Assembly: GCA_029783825.1 (NCBI GenBank)
Contig: JAREIK010001718.1
Location: 3,972,898 to 4,036,897 of the forward strand
Direction: 5' to 3'
DNA: 64,000 bases
Source: Sapria himalayana
Taxonomy: Eukaryota; Streptophyta; Magnoliopsida; Malpighiales; Rafflesiaceae
The notes under the pieces were generated by a model. It ran no database searches. It saw only the letters and a program-made list of their open reading frames with translations, and was not told the origin of the DNA. Positions 1-10,215 of the stretch are shown one piece after another. The position numbers and the translations under genes were made by a program. Every line of letters starts with the position of its first letter. Within the stretch, counting starts at the first letter, position 1.

Positions 1-56
1 TGAAGAATCTTGAATATCCTCCTTCAGCAGGGGTCGGTGTGAGCAATGATAAAAAT

Positions 57-240
57 TTTTGATATGTTCACCGATATATCTCTGATATATTTATAAATTC
101 TAAGTATCGATATATCCATTAAGACCGATATATCTACCATTGATTGGTGCTTATATATAAATACACATCGATATATCTTCGATATATCCGATATATCCAT
201 AAAATCTAAGTACCGATATATCCGTAGAAACCGATATTTT
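57..240. repeat. CGATATATC-rich interspersed repeat
   Basis: The near-palindromic word CGATATATC (or GATATATC) recurs many times in under 200 bases. Two halves of about 60 bases each carry the order 'tctaagta..cgatatatcc..aaaccgatat', so the block looks like a diverged direct duplication. A more decayed block of the same flavour lies near 18270-18430. No terminal inverted repeats or target duplication could be defined. It could be a terminal piece of a larger element or a MITE. Confidence 0.5.
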
Positions 241-1676
241 AATCTTTGGCGGTGAGTGAACTCTATGATGACTCTTGAATGGATTTGGCAATTGACATGT
301 CTCTGTTAATGTTTGTCTTGCTGTCAACTTCTTCTTTGAAAATAACTCCCATCAATTATTCTTTGTGTTGCATATTCTTCTTTAGTGTGTATAATAATTT
401 GAGGTTCTTATATTTTTATTATGACTAGTATCCTTTTGATTTCTAGTAACTACAGAATTAGATGTCTTTTTAATTATCTTTGTCTGTCTCATATAAATTG
501 AATTGTTTGGTTATGTAAATTTGGTTAAATGTGAAACTTCTTATCACCTAAAATCTAATGGTGAAATTCTAAAAATTTATTGGGCGATGAATTTAGGAAA
601 TATAATGTGCAAAAATTTCTTTAATTGTCTCATCTTCTATGTAACATTAATGAAATGGTAGCCAACGAGTTGGGTATCTCGGGCCTGGCCTAACACAACT
701 GGAACCATCCTTGGAATAGGTGCAAGCCAATATGTGACACGACTCTAGACATGCTGGGTCAGGGTGTCAAGCCCATCTGCCGCAAAGTATGTAGCACGTC
801 ACTACCCAGCACATCATCTCATGCGGGTCAGTTTTGGCCTAGGTGACTAAATCAAGCTAGCTTGGACCTAACCTAAGCAAAATTGAGTTTGGTCGTGCCA
901 AATAGGATTAACCCAACTTGATCAAGCATGACCCAACATGACCCGAGTAGCCTGTGAAGTTTTGCTGGGCTGTTTACACCTCTACAACAATGTCACATAG
1001 GAAAAATTCCATGAGTTATCTCATCATTCGAGTAAACTATATAAAGTGCATTGTCATCTCATTGAACACTTTGATAATCTCTAATCTCAGTCCAAAAATT
1101 GAATGATTATATGAGATATTTGTGTCGTCTAAGATGAATATTATAATAATGCAAATTCCTATGAGATCTTTCATGTTGTGCAAGATGATGGTATTTAGGC
1201 TAATTCTACCTCATTGCATTGCCATATCATGGTCAATAAATTAGAGTCTAATGGTAATCACTTCTTTTTTGTCTTATTATTGAGTGATTTATTTCAAACA
1301 ATACAAAAAAATATCAAAAAAATATTTGTACAGTAAAAACTAGATGTCTAGAACAAAAAGTTGAGTTTGCATAGAAAAACCAACCGAAGAACTTTTATGC
1401 CCCTCAAACACGCACACTGCAATATTGTATAGTTAAAACCTGGTTGCCACATTTTGCACACACTCAAAATACACAACGTCACATTGCACAAGATAGAAAT
1501 ACCCTTCTCCATGTTGCCACGCACAACACTGTGTGTTGACGTAATGGGCATCTGTGCTTGTAGCTGAGAGTACAATGTAATATTATTAAAGAGTATCTGC
1601 TCCAAGATGCTGTACCTAAAAATTTTAAATGATAATCTTGTTTTTAATTGTCATTCCATGTTTTCTGATGACCAAG
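241..1676. other. Intronic sequence upstream of the first visible MED16 exon
   Basis: No exon-like stretch was recognised here, so the intron before the first visible MED16 exon is at least 1.67 kb. It contains the hAT-end-like piece at 660-984. The short minus-strand frame around 1348-1605 has no recognisable domain and reads as chance. Confidence 0.55.
660..984. mobile_element. Degenerate hAT-like terminal fragment
   Basis: This 325-base block is GC-richer than its surroundings and rich in 'gggcctggcc', 'gacccaac' and 'acccgag' words. It ends at 984 with 'gtttacacctcta', close to the right terminus of the hAT family found elsewhere in the window ('gtttgacacctcta'). No matching left terminus or 8-bp duplication was found, so only one end is supported. 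Confidence 0.4.
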
Positions 1677-2176
1677 GTGGTGGTGTAGATTCAAATCCTG
1701 TACAGGCTTGGGTGCACAGCACCATTGTCAAGATTTGCAGCTTGAATGAAGGAGTAACAATTTCAAATCCAAACTCTGTTACAGGTTCATCTTCCTTCAT
1801 GCCTATCAGCATCAATAGTGGAACCTTTCCTGGAACTCCCGCTGTCAGGCTAATTGGTGACTGCCATTTTCTTCATAGATTATGCCAGCTTCTGTTCTTC
1901 TGTTTTTTCTTTCGAAGAATGCAACTAGCCCGTTCTTTTGGAGGCATACAGAAAAACATAGATTCAAGCCTGGTAAAGTCTCAGTCTGCTAGTTTTGGAA
2001 AAGCAGATATTAGTTCTGTGTCATCAAAACTTGGACCAGCCATAATAATGGAAGATGAAGGGCAAGCTACTCGAGGTGGTTATCCCATGCCCATGGCTAA
2101 ACTAGTTGAGGATGGGGCTCCTTCTCGGTTAAGAATGGGCAATGGAAATGCTAATCAAGGATACACTTATGACGAG
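1677..2176 (+). CDS. MED16: MED16 exon (Mediator tail subunit), first visible
   Basis: This exon encodes the part of MED16 containing the conserved stretch 'FMPISINSGTFPGTPAVRL' followed by 'IGDCHFLHRLCQLL', which matches plant MED16/SFR6 as I remember it. MED16 is a nuclear Mediator tail subunit that links sequence-specific activators to RNA polymerase II. In Arabidopsis it is needed for cold-acclimation and defence gene expression. After the conserved core comes a variable linker, then 'NANQGYTYDE', where the exon ends in phase 0 at a GT donor (gag|gtaaat). The acceptor is uncertain: AG dinucleotides at 1675-1676, 1687-1688 and 1704-1705 are all possible, and only 'VQAWV' onward aligns confidently. 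The reading frame is open with no visible lesion. It joins the exon at 21183 across a 19.0 kb intron. Confidence 0.88.
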
Positions 2177-2957
2177 GTAAATATAGCAGCAATCTGTTTC
2201 TTCATCGCTTCACCAGTTTAATTGTGCCCACATAGCTTTGTTGGCTTCTTAACTATAGGGATTCAAATGAGCATATGTAGCTTGGTCTCGATACTTGCAC
2301 ATTCAAAAAAATATTTGAATTTAATGGATTTTAATTGAGTCAATCTCAACTTGTGATATAGGATTTGAATACTAAAGTATTCCTGTTGAGCCAAGTAAAG
2401 TGCTACTTGTAATTTCTGAAATAACATAGCCTAGTAACTGAGCCTCAATTGAGATCAAAATTGATCTTGGAGCTGGGTTGTTTATGAATATGATTTTTTG
2501 GTTCATTCAATTGCTCAACAATCATTTTTTGTTTGTTCATCATTAACAAACATTTTCAAATTATCAAGTGAATACCCTAATTTCCAGTCACAGGCACAAA
2601 TGACAGTGCACATTGTGCCTCATTTAATTTCAACACCTCATTTAACATATAAATACCCTAATTTCTACTCAAAGCGCACATGATACACACAATGCCTTGT
2701 CTATTGTACGAGTTTATAAAAATAAAACTCATTTTTTTTAACTTAATAAAGTTAACACATATGAGACAACATACAACCTCTTTGATATAGAGAGCAAAGT
2801 AAACTTGATAAATTTTAACTCTTCCTCAAACAAGCGCGTAAGAATTTCAGAACACTGAGATCCGAGATATTGAATCACAAGTCAGTTTGAATCAAAAATA
2901 AATTATGGTCTTACCAAGATAAATATTATGACAATGGAACTAAACAATATTTTTTTT
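2177..2957. other. Intronic sequence, nothing recognised
   Basis: This is AT-rich sequence with no recognisable coding homology, inverted termini or tandem repeat. The short plus frame at 2498-2683 shows no domain. Confidence 0.5.
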
Positions 2958-3206
2958 AGCCAACTTAGAGAGAATATTTGTAAAAGAATTGAGAAATACT
3001 CTATCATAGTCAACTTAGAGAGAATAGCCATAAAATTCTTGAGAAATATTTTCTCTTAGTCAAGTTAGGGAGAATAATGATAAAAACCCAAGAAATACTC
3101 TCTCCTATCGATTTAGAGAAAATAATGATAAAATAACTAAGAAATATTTTTTCCTAATCAATTTAGTGAGGACAATGACGAATTTCTCTCCCATAGTCAA
3201 AATGGG
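2958..3206. repeat. 50-bp imperfect tandem repeat, about 5 copies
   Basis: The motif 'agtcaacttagagagaat' followed by a 'gagaaatactctctc'-like segment recurs with starts near 2958, 3008, 3058, 3107 and 3156, giving a period of 49-50 bases. Copies differ at several positions, so the array is old. It lies immediately beyond the 3' end of the beta-galactosidase pseudogene. Confidence 0.75.
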
Positions 3207-3239
3207 AAGAATAATGTAAGCTAACATAATAATAAGAAT

Positions 3240-4160
3240 CAATAATATCAAATGCGATCATGTACCAGAGATAGTTAGGTACATCTCTAGTACTATTTAT
3301 CTGTTTTAGCAGGCCAATATCTGTCTTTTTCCAAGAAATGTTCTCCAATAAAGAAATATCTTTTTCATGAGTCTCCAATGAATCTAATTTTGCCTTGATA
3401 GGAAACACTTGCAATTGAGAAGTTTGAACCCTAACCTTACCAGTATTGTATACCACATTGTTACGATCAGGAAGGATGTCGATGCTAATGGACCAGGGAG
3501 GCAATGTATGATGGAACTTATGGAACAATACTCTGGTTGAAGGCTTACTATTGTAGCTGGCAAGAAATGTAGTTTTCTTCTTTATTAGAATTGAATACCC
3601 AGGCCTACTTGGAGGATCCTAGAGAGATGACTATAGGATGTGAAGAAACAAAGGTTTCTTCACATAACTTGATAGTTGCGTGAAGTTCTTTTAGATGATC
3701 ATATTTCTTCACATAACTTGATAGCTGCGTGATGTTCTTTTAGATGACCATATTTTGGATCACTTACAAATTCATTTTTATCAATTGGAGCATCATAGTC
3801 ATAGCTGGTAGTGATAAACTGGCATCCGGGAGTTCACCAAAAATTTGGTTCGCCCATGGTACATTTAATAGTTTACAAATGAACCCAGTTTTGAGATGAA
3901 CCTAGCAACTGCAAATGCGAAAAACTTGAATAGGCCTTTGGTGAATGGTACCCATAGATTCTGTAAATCAACCACTCCAAACTTCAGCCCACATTGTGGG
4001 TTTGTATGGTTTGTTGGGAAACAAACTATTGCAGTAAAATCCATTGCAGGTATTTATCACTATATCTGGTGCATCGTTTTGCTTGAACATCACCCATGGA
4101 ACTCCTGTGTCCAGTCCAACAGCCTTTTGTGCTGCCCGGTTCAAATATGCTCTTCCAGCA
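3240..4160 (-). pseudogene. Beta-galactosidase (GH35) retro-pseudogene fragment
   Basis: Read on the minus strand, this region matches the middle of plant GH35 beta-galactosidases, secreted cell-wall enzymes. In order it shows '[17 protein letters not shown]', '[16 protein letters not shown]', '[11 protein letters not shown]', a decayed 'MYHGGTNFG' region, 'SYDYDAP'-like and 'KYGHLKE..AIKLCE' segments, then 'LPPWSIS..ILPD..NVVYNT' and 'GLLKQINSTRD..YLWYM'. Stops and frameshifts break it, and a 49-bp direct duplication (3656-3704 and 3705-3753) disrupts the 'HLKE..AIKLCE' part. Plant members of this family have many introns, yet about 300 codons run here with no intron-sized gaps, which suggests an origin from spliced RNA. 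A residual open frame covers 3163-3528. It is not functional. Confidence 0.82.
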
Positions 4161-4164
4161 GTGG

Positions 4165-4330
4165 GTGATCATGAATAGAAACAAAACATCTACAATGAAC
4201 CCTATTCCCACATAAATCACAACACCTCCAACCAGGGGCACTAGCATGGAAAGCCACGCAGAATCTCACTTCATTATAAGCAGAAAAACATCTATCACAT
4301 AGTTCTGTGAAATCCATGGAATAGAGCATC
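4165..4330 (-). pseudogene. VAL/HSI2-type PHD-like zinc-finger fragment
   Basis: The minus-strand frame beginning at 4329 has the spacing of the N-terminal cysteine-rich (PHD-like) domain of plant VAL/HSI2 B3 repressors: LCDRC, SAY, FC..FH, GWRCCDLC and HCRC, with cysteine pairs and the FH and GWR landmarks in order. Only about 45 residues remain, and the B3 and CW domains are absent. The fragment runs directly into the beta-galactosidase piece, within about 10 bases, so the two form a chimera of unrelated host genes. The identification rests on motif spacing recalled from the family and not on an alignment. A different Cys-rich domain is possible. Confidence 0.62.
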
Positions 4331-4429
4331 TATCTCTAAGTCACCAGTAGATAACTCTTATTTCTCAGCCATTACTAATTTTGTTACTCTTACTTGCTAT
4401 TGAAACTCATGAATTATTGATTCAAAAGC

Positions 4430-5389
4430 TAATACCCACTTTTTAATAATAATAATTTATTCATTATTTTTTTTATGTTTTGAGAATATTATTTTAGTCA
4501 ATAATAAATTCACTAAGCCTATTAGATATAATAGTATCTAAGTCAATTTTTTGTTATGTTTATTCTTGATTATATTATATTTATTTTGATTGTTATATTA
4601 ATATGTTTTCAATGAGTTATTTTTTTATATAATTTAATTATACTTTTATTTTTTTTATATATTATTGTATATTTGTAGGATCGGAAGATTTTGAAGAAAA
4701 TTCAATTTAAGTTTATGAGGTTTATTTTTTCTTTTATTTCTTATGGTATATTTTTATTTTAAATATTTGAGTGTGTTAAGACTATTTTTTTGCTCATTCT
4801 CATTTTGTTTAATCACTATTGGTTAAAGTTGAGAATATTGCACTCTAGTTTTAAAAAGTTTATATGCTACAGTGTGATACGTGTCAATTGGATAAACATA
4901 CTAGAATTTTTTATTCTACTTGTCATTTTAGTGTAAGTGGGAATTCATTTAATCTTATATACTCGACATATGTGGACTTGGTAAAGGTGTTATCATAAAA
5001 AATCTTAAGTATTTGATTGTTTTTATTTGATGATTGCTTATGGTATACACAGGTTTTTTTTTGTTAATAATCACAAATTTTTATTATTTATTGATATTTC
5101 ATAAAATAATAATAAATTAATTTAATAAAAATATAAAAAAATAAGAAGTTATAATATATTAAAATATATATTTAATAAATTTAGTACTTATTATATTGAT
5201 TATAAGATTATACACATGATTTTATGTGCAACACATTCCCACAAAATATAGTGTATGAAAGAAAGAATAAATATCTGGTTATGACAGTTTGTCTCTCAGA
5301 ATATTAGGGAACATTTGCTTTGTCCATGAACTCTCTGTATGATGTGATAAATTGACACTCAAAGTTTTGAGTTGTCTTACTTGATTGCT
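4430..5389 (+). mobile_element. Ty1-copia-associated repeat, copy 1, left part
   Basis: This AT-rich block is recognisably similar to two other places in the window, 22500-23160 and 23980-24900. Shared strings include the 'ttgattgttatatta' region and an 'ataaaaatat..aaaataagaagt..ataatatat' region near 5110-5160. It is interrupted by the hAT element at 5398 and appears to continue at 9112. At the 24-kb copy the same kind of block leads into a copia reverse transcriptase, and at this copy copia-RT traces follow at 9820. It therefore probably belongs to the LTR, leader or gag part of one copia family. Confidence 0.5.
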
Positions 5390-5397
5390 CTTATATC
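5390..5397. repeat. 8-bp target-site duplication, left copy
   Basis: CTTATATC lies directly before the hAT left terminus and is repeated exactly at 9112-9119 directly after the right terminus. Eight-bp duplications are the hAT-superfamily hallmark. Confidence 0.93.
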
Positions 5398-6152
5398 TAG
5401 AGGTGTCAAACGGGCCGGCCCAGCACGGCATGGCCCGTTTTTCACGTGCCCCGCCGTGCTACCGTGCCGTGCCCGGCACGGCACGGTATTTTAAAGTCGG
5501 GCACGGCACGGCCCGTGGGCACGGCGGGGCCGTGCCGTGCCGTGCCCGGCCCGCTCGGGCACGGTTGGCTTGGACCTGGTCTCCTGGACCGGCTCAACCG
5601 GGGTCCGGGTCCCGGGAGCCAACAGGCAACACGCAACAGCCAAGCACGGGCACGGGCGCACGGCCCGTGCTTGGCACTTGGCACTTTGACTTGGCAGATT
5701 ATAAAAATTTTTTTTTTTTAAATTTTTTTATTAAGTTTCTGTTTATCTTTATTTAAGTTTATGTAATAAATAAAAAATAAAATTTTTTGTAAAAAATATT
5801 ACATTTAAAATTAAATGTAAGTATGTAAAAAAAAAATTAGAAAATTTATTTTTTTTTCAATTAAGTTTAGCATATTTTAATATTATAATGTATTAATTAA
5901 ATATTAAGATTTAAAGTTAATAAATTTTAAAATAATATTTAAATCTTAAATTAATAAATAAATATATTAAGTTAGTAAAAATTTTAATTAAAAAAAATTT
6001 AAACTACGCAAATAAAAATTACCATTCATGCTTTTGAAACCAATACTCCGAAAAAAAAAGTATAAGTTTCAACTTCAACACAACGTATAATACAAAGTAC
6101 AAACAAAGCGTATAAATAAAAAAAAATATCGAAAAAAAAGAGCAGATGAGCA

Positions 6153-8274
6153 TCAATCGTCAAGCGGCATATAATGAGAATCATCAGCCGCAACATCAAG
6201 ATCAGTATCATATGGGTCATCATCATCGGCAATCAGCTCCTCCGCCATCGTAGTGGATGTGGATGCGACTGCAGTGTCTGTCATAGTCCCAGCTTCAGCA
6301 CGATCACTGATGCTAAATCTCGATTCCTCCCAATCCTTCAAACATGCCAAAGCCTCAACCATATCTGGACGTAATCTCGATCTCCTATCCGAAATCACGT
6401 TCACTGCAATAGAAAAAGCAGACTCCGATGCTACGCTCGACACCGGAGGAGTCAGTAGATCCCGTGCCATCCTAGATAGCACGGGATAGGCGGACTCATA
6501 TGATTTCCACCACTGTAATAAATCAAGATTCTTATTGTCAGAAGGTGATAGGATTGAGCAGTAATTGGTATCTAAGTACCGAGACAGCTCGCTCCTATGT
6601 GAAGGTTCACCCCTATGTTTCCCCCTCGCTAGGTTAATGGAATAAGTGTCATCTCCGAACAAGGTATCAGAGTCCGTACTCACAGTCTCAACACCACCAC
6701 CACCATACCTAGTATCGTAGTATGTATATAGGTCTGTCAACTTCTCGTAAATGAACCCTTCAGGTGGCTCTTCCAGGTTCATGCACGAGGAAATGAAAGT
6801 CAGGGTGTTTTCAACCCCTTCCACCTTAGCCCTAGGGTCCATGCATGCTGCGAGGCAATAAAGAGATGGAATAGTGGACCAGTACTTCAGGTACTTGGTC
6901 TCCATCTCTGCAACCATATGGTTGAGCGTCGGGTCCGCTCGATACATCCTAAACATGCTACTAATGTTGCATATGCAACGGAGTGCAATGCAAGTGGTGG
7001 GCGTATAAACCGACGAACACATGTTCGTCGTGTCATAAAATATTTTCAGGAATTTCATAAATGAAATTCCTGAATCCCAGTCAGTGTCGTCAACAATAAG
7101 TTCGCCTCTTACTATTAACGTAGTCGGATATCACGTGTTCGTATCCAACACATGATTCCAACATCAGGTACGTGTAATTCCAACGATGTCTCACATCAGA
7201 TTGGAATTTCTTCTTCTTAAGATTCGCTGACAAACAGAGATTACCAAACTCTTGTAGTCTGCGAGGAGTACGAATATACTTGAGTGCATTGCGTATATTT
7301 TCCAACGCGGGGGAACACACCTTCATACCCGCTTGAACTATCAGGTTAATAACATGACACATGCATCTGACATGAAATATCTCTCCTAAAGGTGCGTCTC
7401 TAATATTCCTAACAAACATATTGATCGCTACTCCATTATTCGCAGCATTATCGAAAGTGACACTAAAAATTTTATTTTGAATTTTATATTCCCTAAATAT
7501 TTTCATCATACACTCAAAAATGGCCGGGCCATCATGAGGATGAAGAATCTCAGTGAATCCTAATATTTTTTTATTTATTGTCCAGTTTGAATCGACATAA
7601 TGACTAGTGATACATGCATAAGAAGAATCATCGTGACATGTCCATATATCGGACGTCACGGAGACCACTCCACTAAATGCCAAAAATTCCTTAATTATTT
7701 TTTGTTTTTCTAACTTATATATCTTTAGTATGTCACTCCTAGATGTGGACCTAGGAATCCTACGATAGGATGACTGAAAATAAGTCTGCATGATGCGCAC
7801 TACCCTCGGATCTTCCGAAAATCTGATCGGAAGACCCATCAATGTGATGAGCCTGGCCAAGCCGTCCCTACCCAACTCGCTGGAGTATACGAAGGGAGTA
7901 AACTTTGAGACTGAACTCGATCCAGTCTCAAAAAATGTAGTGCCAAGTTGGGTTTGCCTAGGATCTAACGGTCCATGTTTTTTGGAGCATATTTTAGCAT
8001 GCCTCTTTAGGTGCCCAGTCCCACATGTACTCTTGCATGTTAAAAGTCGCATACAATATTTGCACTGTACCATTTCATGTTCCTCACCCCTAACATCTAA
8101 TTGTGTTATTATTTTAAAATGTGTCCAAACTACAGAAGTCCTCCTAGTTTTTTGTTTTTTAGAACTTTGGGCTGAGATGACAGGAGAAACCAAAGTTTCA
8201 GGAGCCACAGACGTTTGTGTAACACTAACATTTTCATTTTCAAAATTTAAATTTGTGTTAGGTGAATTTGTCAT
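6153..8274 (-). pseudogene. hAT transposase with BED zinc finger, one frameshift
   Basis: Translation starts at the ATG at 8274 and runs to a stop at 7090. The protein continues in another frame from about 7107 down to a stop at 6153, about 705 codons in all, normal for plant RICESLEEPER/Ac-like transposases. A BED zinc finger lies near residues 48-95 (C71, C74, H88, H92). Next come the RNase-H-fold landmarks 'SDIWTC' and 'FDNAANN' with 'CHVINLIVQ'. The C-terminal part carries 'YDTRYG' and the hAT dimerisation block 'LQWWKSYESAYPVLSRMA' through 'VASESAFS' to 'LRPDMVEALACLKDW'. Comparison with the homologue at 13.5 kb indicates loss of one base around 7105-7108 ('aagagtgac' there, 'aagaggcga' here). 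I see no other break. Transcription would come from the right terminus side. Confidence 0.9.
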
Positions 8275-8744
8275 TTTTTATTTTTCGTACTTTTTTCTAG
8301 AGAGAGAAGCTTTAGAGAGAGAAAATAAAAAAAGTAAATTATATTACCCGGTAAAAGCAATGAGGTCACTCACGTGCAAGATGCACCGCAGGAAGCTTTG
8401 ATGTTCAAAACTCAAGTTGAGTTTCACGAAAATCCAAGCCGAAATCAAAAACACGAGGGCCGAGAGAGAGAAGCACGGATTATGTGAGAGAGAGAAAATA
8501 TAGAGAGGATTAATGTTTTTGAAAAACATAAATTTTATAGGGAGGGGGGTAGATTTTATAGGCTAATTAAAGTTTTTTTTTAAAAAAAAAATTATTTTTT
8601 TATTATATTTAAGGGGCAGAATCACGAGGACCGTCGGATTCTGCCCCCTAGCCGTTGGAGTCGAATCCAAGGGCTGAAAATCGCTCAAATTTTGAAAATT
8701 TTTTTTTTCCCGTTAGATATTTCGATTTTCTCGGTTTTCGGCAG

Positions 8745-8790
8745 AAAAGACCGCGGGTCGGGTCTGTTTGGACCCGACCCGCGGTCTTTT
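8745..8790. repeat. Perfect 20-bp inverted repeat in hAT subterminal region
   Basis: The left arm 8745-8764 (AAAAGACCGCGGGTCGGGTC) is the exact complement of the right arm 8771-8790, with a 6-base loop between (8765-8770). The same hairpin with one arm mismatch occurs in the small hAT at 31164-31201, so it is a conserved part of the family. It may bind transposase or form a DNA or RNA stem. Its role is unknown. Confidence 0.9.
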
Positions 8791-9111
8791 TACCGGGGGG
8801 GGGCCCTGATGGGTCGAGTCACGACTCAGTGAGTCGTGACTCGTGACCGTGAGTCGCGACTCACGCCACGGCACGCATGGCACGCCGCCAGTGCCACGCG
8901 TGCCTGCGGGACCGGCACGGGATGGACCCGTGCTGGCGTGCCGTGCCTAGGCACGAGCCGTGCCGGGCCAGGCACGAAACGTGCCTTGCTTCGCCCGGGC
9001 ACGGCACGGGCCCGGGCACGGTTTTTGAACGTGCCGGGCCGGCCCAGGCACGGCCGAACCGTGCCGTGCCTCGTGCTGGGCCGGCCCGGCCCGGCCCGTT
9101 TGACACCTCTA

Positions 9112-9119
9112 CTTATATC
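9112..9119. repeat. 8-bp target-site duplication, right copy
   Basis: CTTATATC, identical to 5390-5397, marks the right edge of the hAT insertion. Confidence 0.93.
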
Positions 9120-10215
9120 CAAAGAGAAAAATTATTTTTTACTTCAGATTGATAGGATTTTAGTGAGTGCTGATACTATTTTTGTCGATCATAAGTCATT
9201 TTTAGTGATTCTAGGAAGAGTCATTTTTTTTTTACCTAAGATATATCTTAACTTGCTATTTTTTTTACTATTTACTAGTTTCTCTTGGACCTCCAACTAG
9301 GATAAAGAGTTATTAATTTGTTATTTTTAAACTTGTTAATTTATATTATGATAATATTTTTATGAAGTCATCATATATACTAATAAGTATAGATTTTAGC
9401 GACTCTAGAGAGAGTGCGGTTCCTTAGGATGAGGAAATCTCACTCGAGTCCAGATGATATGGTAGCTCATGAATCTTCTCTAGGTTTAGACTCTTGAAAA
9501 ATCTAAGATTGGGAGACCAATCCACCTAGAACTTGTGATTTATACTTAGGAAGAGACTTGAATAACTTTCTTGGATCAAAGATAAGTCTACTGATGAACA
9601 AAATAATCATGCAATTGATTAATCTAAGATTGATTTTTTGATCGTTCTATATAAGGGACAAAATAATTGTACTCAACACCTAATTTTATAGATATTATCA
9701 TATGTACATATATATATATATATATTTATTTCATCCAAGATTTGTCTTCATGATATTAGTTTATTCAGGCATCTTTCTAGAGTATTATCTTTGGATATTT
9801 TTAGGCTATTTTGGATTAGATGAATATCATCTACTTCAATGAGACGTATGAACTAGCATCATGGCCTATGATAATGTTTATTATGTTCATTATGAAGATA
9901 AATTCAAATAAAAATGTAGTTGACTTTAAGATGAGACTTGTAGTGAGAGAATTTTATTTAGATATTTGGTGTTGATTATCACAACATTTTCTCTCTATTG
10001 GCTAAGCTAAACTTTGTAATAATATTCATTTATATAGTAGTATCTCAAGAATGAAGGATATATTAGTTAGACGTGAAAAATATTTTTTTTCATCATAATC
10101 TTGATGAGGAGGTATATATGGGGCAACCACTTGGGTTTGCAGTAGTAAAGTTAAACATGATTTCCAGATTGCATAAGATACTATATGACTTGAAGTAGAT
10201 GACTAAAAAAGTCAT
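9120..10215 (+). pseudogene. Ty1-copia reverse transcriptase remnant, copy 1
   Basis: This continues the copia remnant split by the hAT element. From about 9925 a decayed reverse transcriptase is readable across frames: a 'MRLVVREF' segment like the usual 'ARLVAKG', then 'LDVKN.FF', 'EEVYMG.PLGF' and a 'LHKILYDLK' match to 'LKKSLYGLK'. It stops abruptly near 10215, where integrase-type sequence of a different copia follows. The closest relative in the window is the copy at 25.2-26.2 kb. Sequence from 9120 to 9820 shows no clear coding signal. Stops and frameshifts throughout make it dead. Confidence 0.65.

Larger units (their letters stand above)
5398..9111 (-). mobile_element. hAT DNA transposon, nearly intact (3.7 kb)
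   Basis: The termini are inverted repeats: left 'tagaggtgtcaaacgggcc', right its complement ending 'gtttgacacctcta'. They are bounded by a perfect 8-bp target duplication. Both ends are extremely GC-rich and dense in GGCACGG/CCGTGCC words over 250-300 bases, while the interior is AT-rich. The element encodes a BED-type transposase on the minus strand (6153-8274) and a perfect 20-bp hairpin near the right end (8745-8790). It sits in a copia remnant inside the 19-kb MED16 intron. Perfect duplication and a single visible coding lesion suggest a fairly recent insertion. Open frames in the GC-rich ends are artefacts of base composition. Confidence 0.95.

Noticed and set aside
1607..1676. ATG at 1607 as the gene start
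   Set aside because: MED16 extends far N-terminal of this segment and the first codons here do not align. The ATG is intronic read-through before the acceptor.
4430..5389. Promoter region for a gene reading into the hAT
   Set aside because: Similarity to two other copies in the window shows it to be repeat sequence. No TATA/start arrangement with a downstream gene is supported.
5385..5756. Open frames in GC-rich blocks (also 8826-9300, 30962-31333, 34164-34648)
   Set aside because: Overlapping frames on both strands come from GC-rich hAT ends that lack stops by composition. The translations are Gly/Pro/Arg/Ala low complexity.
7790..8401. 203-codon plus frame
   Set aside because: It is the antisense shadow of the hAT transposase N-terminal half, which has clear BED and catalytic motifs on the minus strand.
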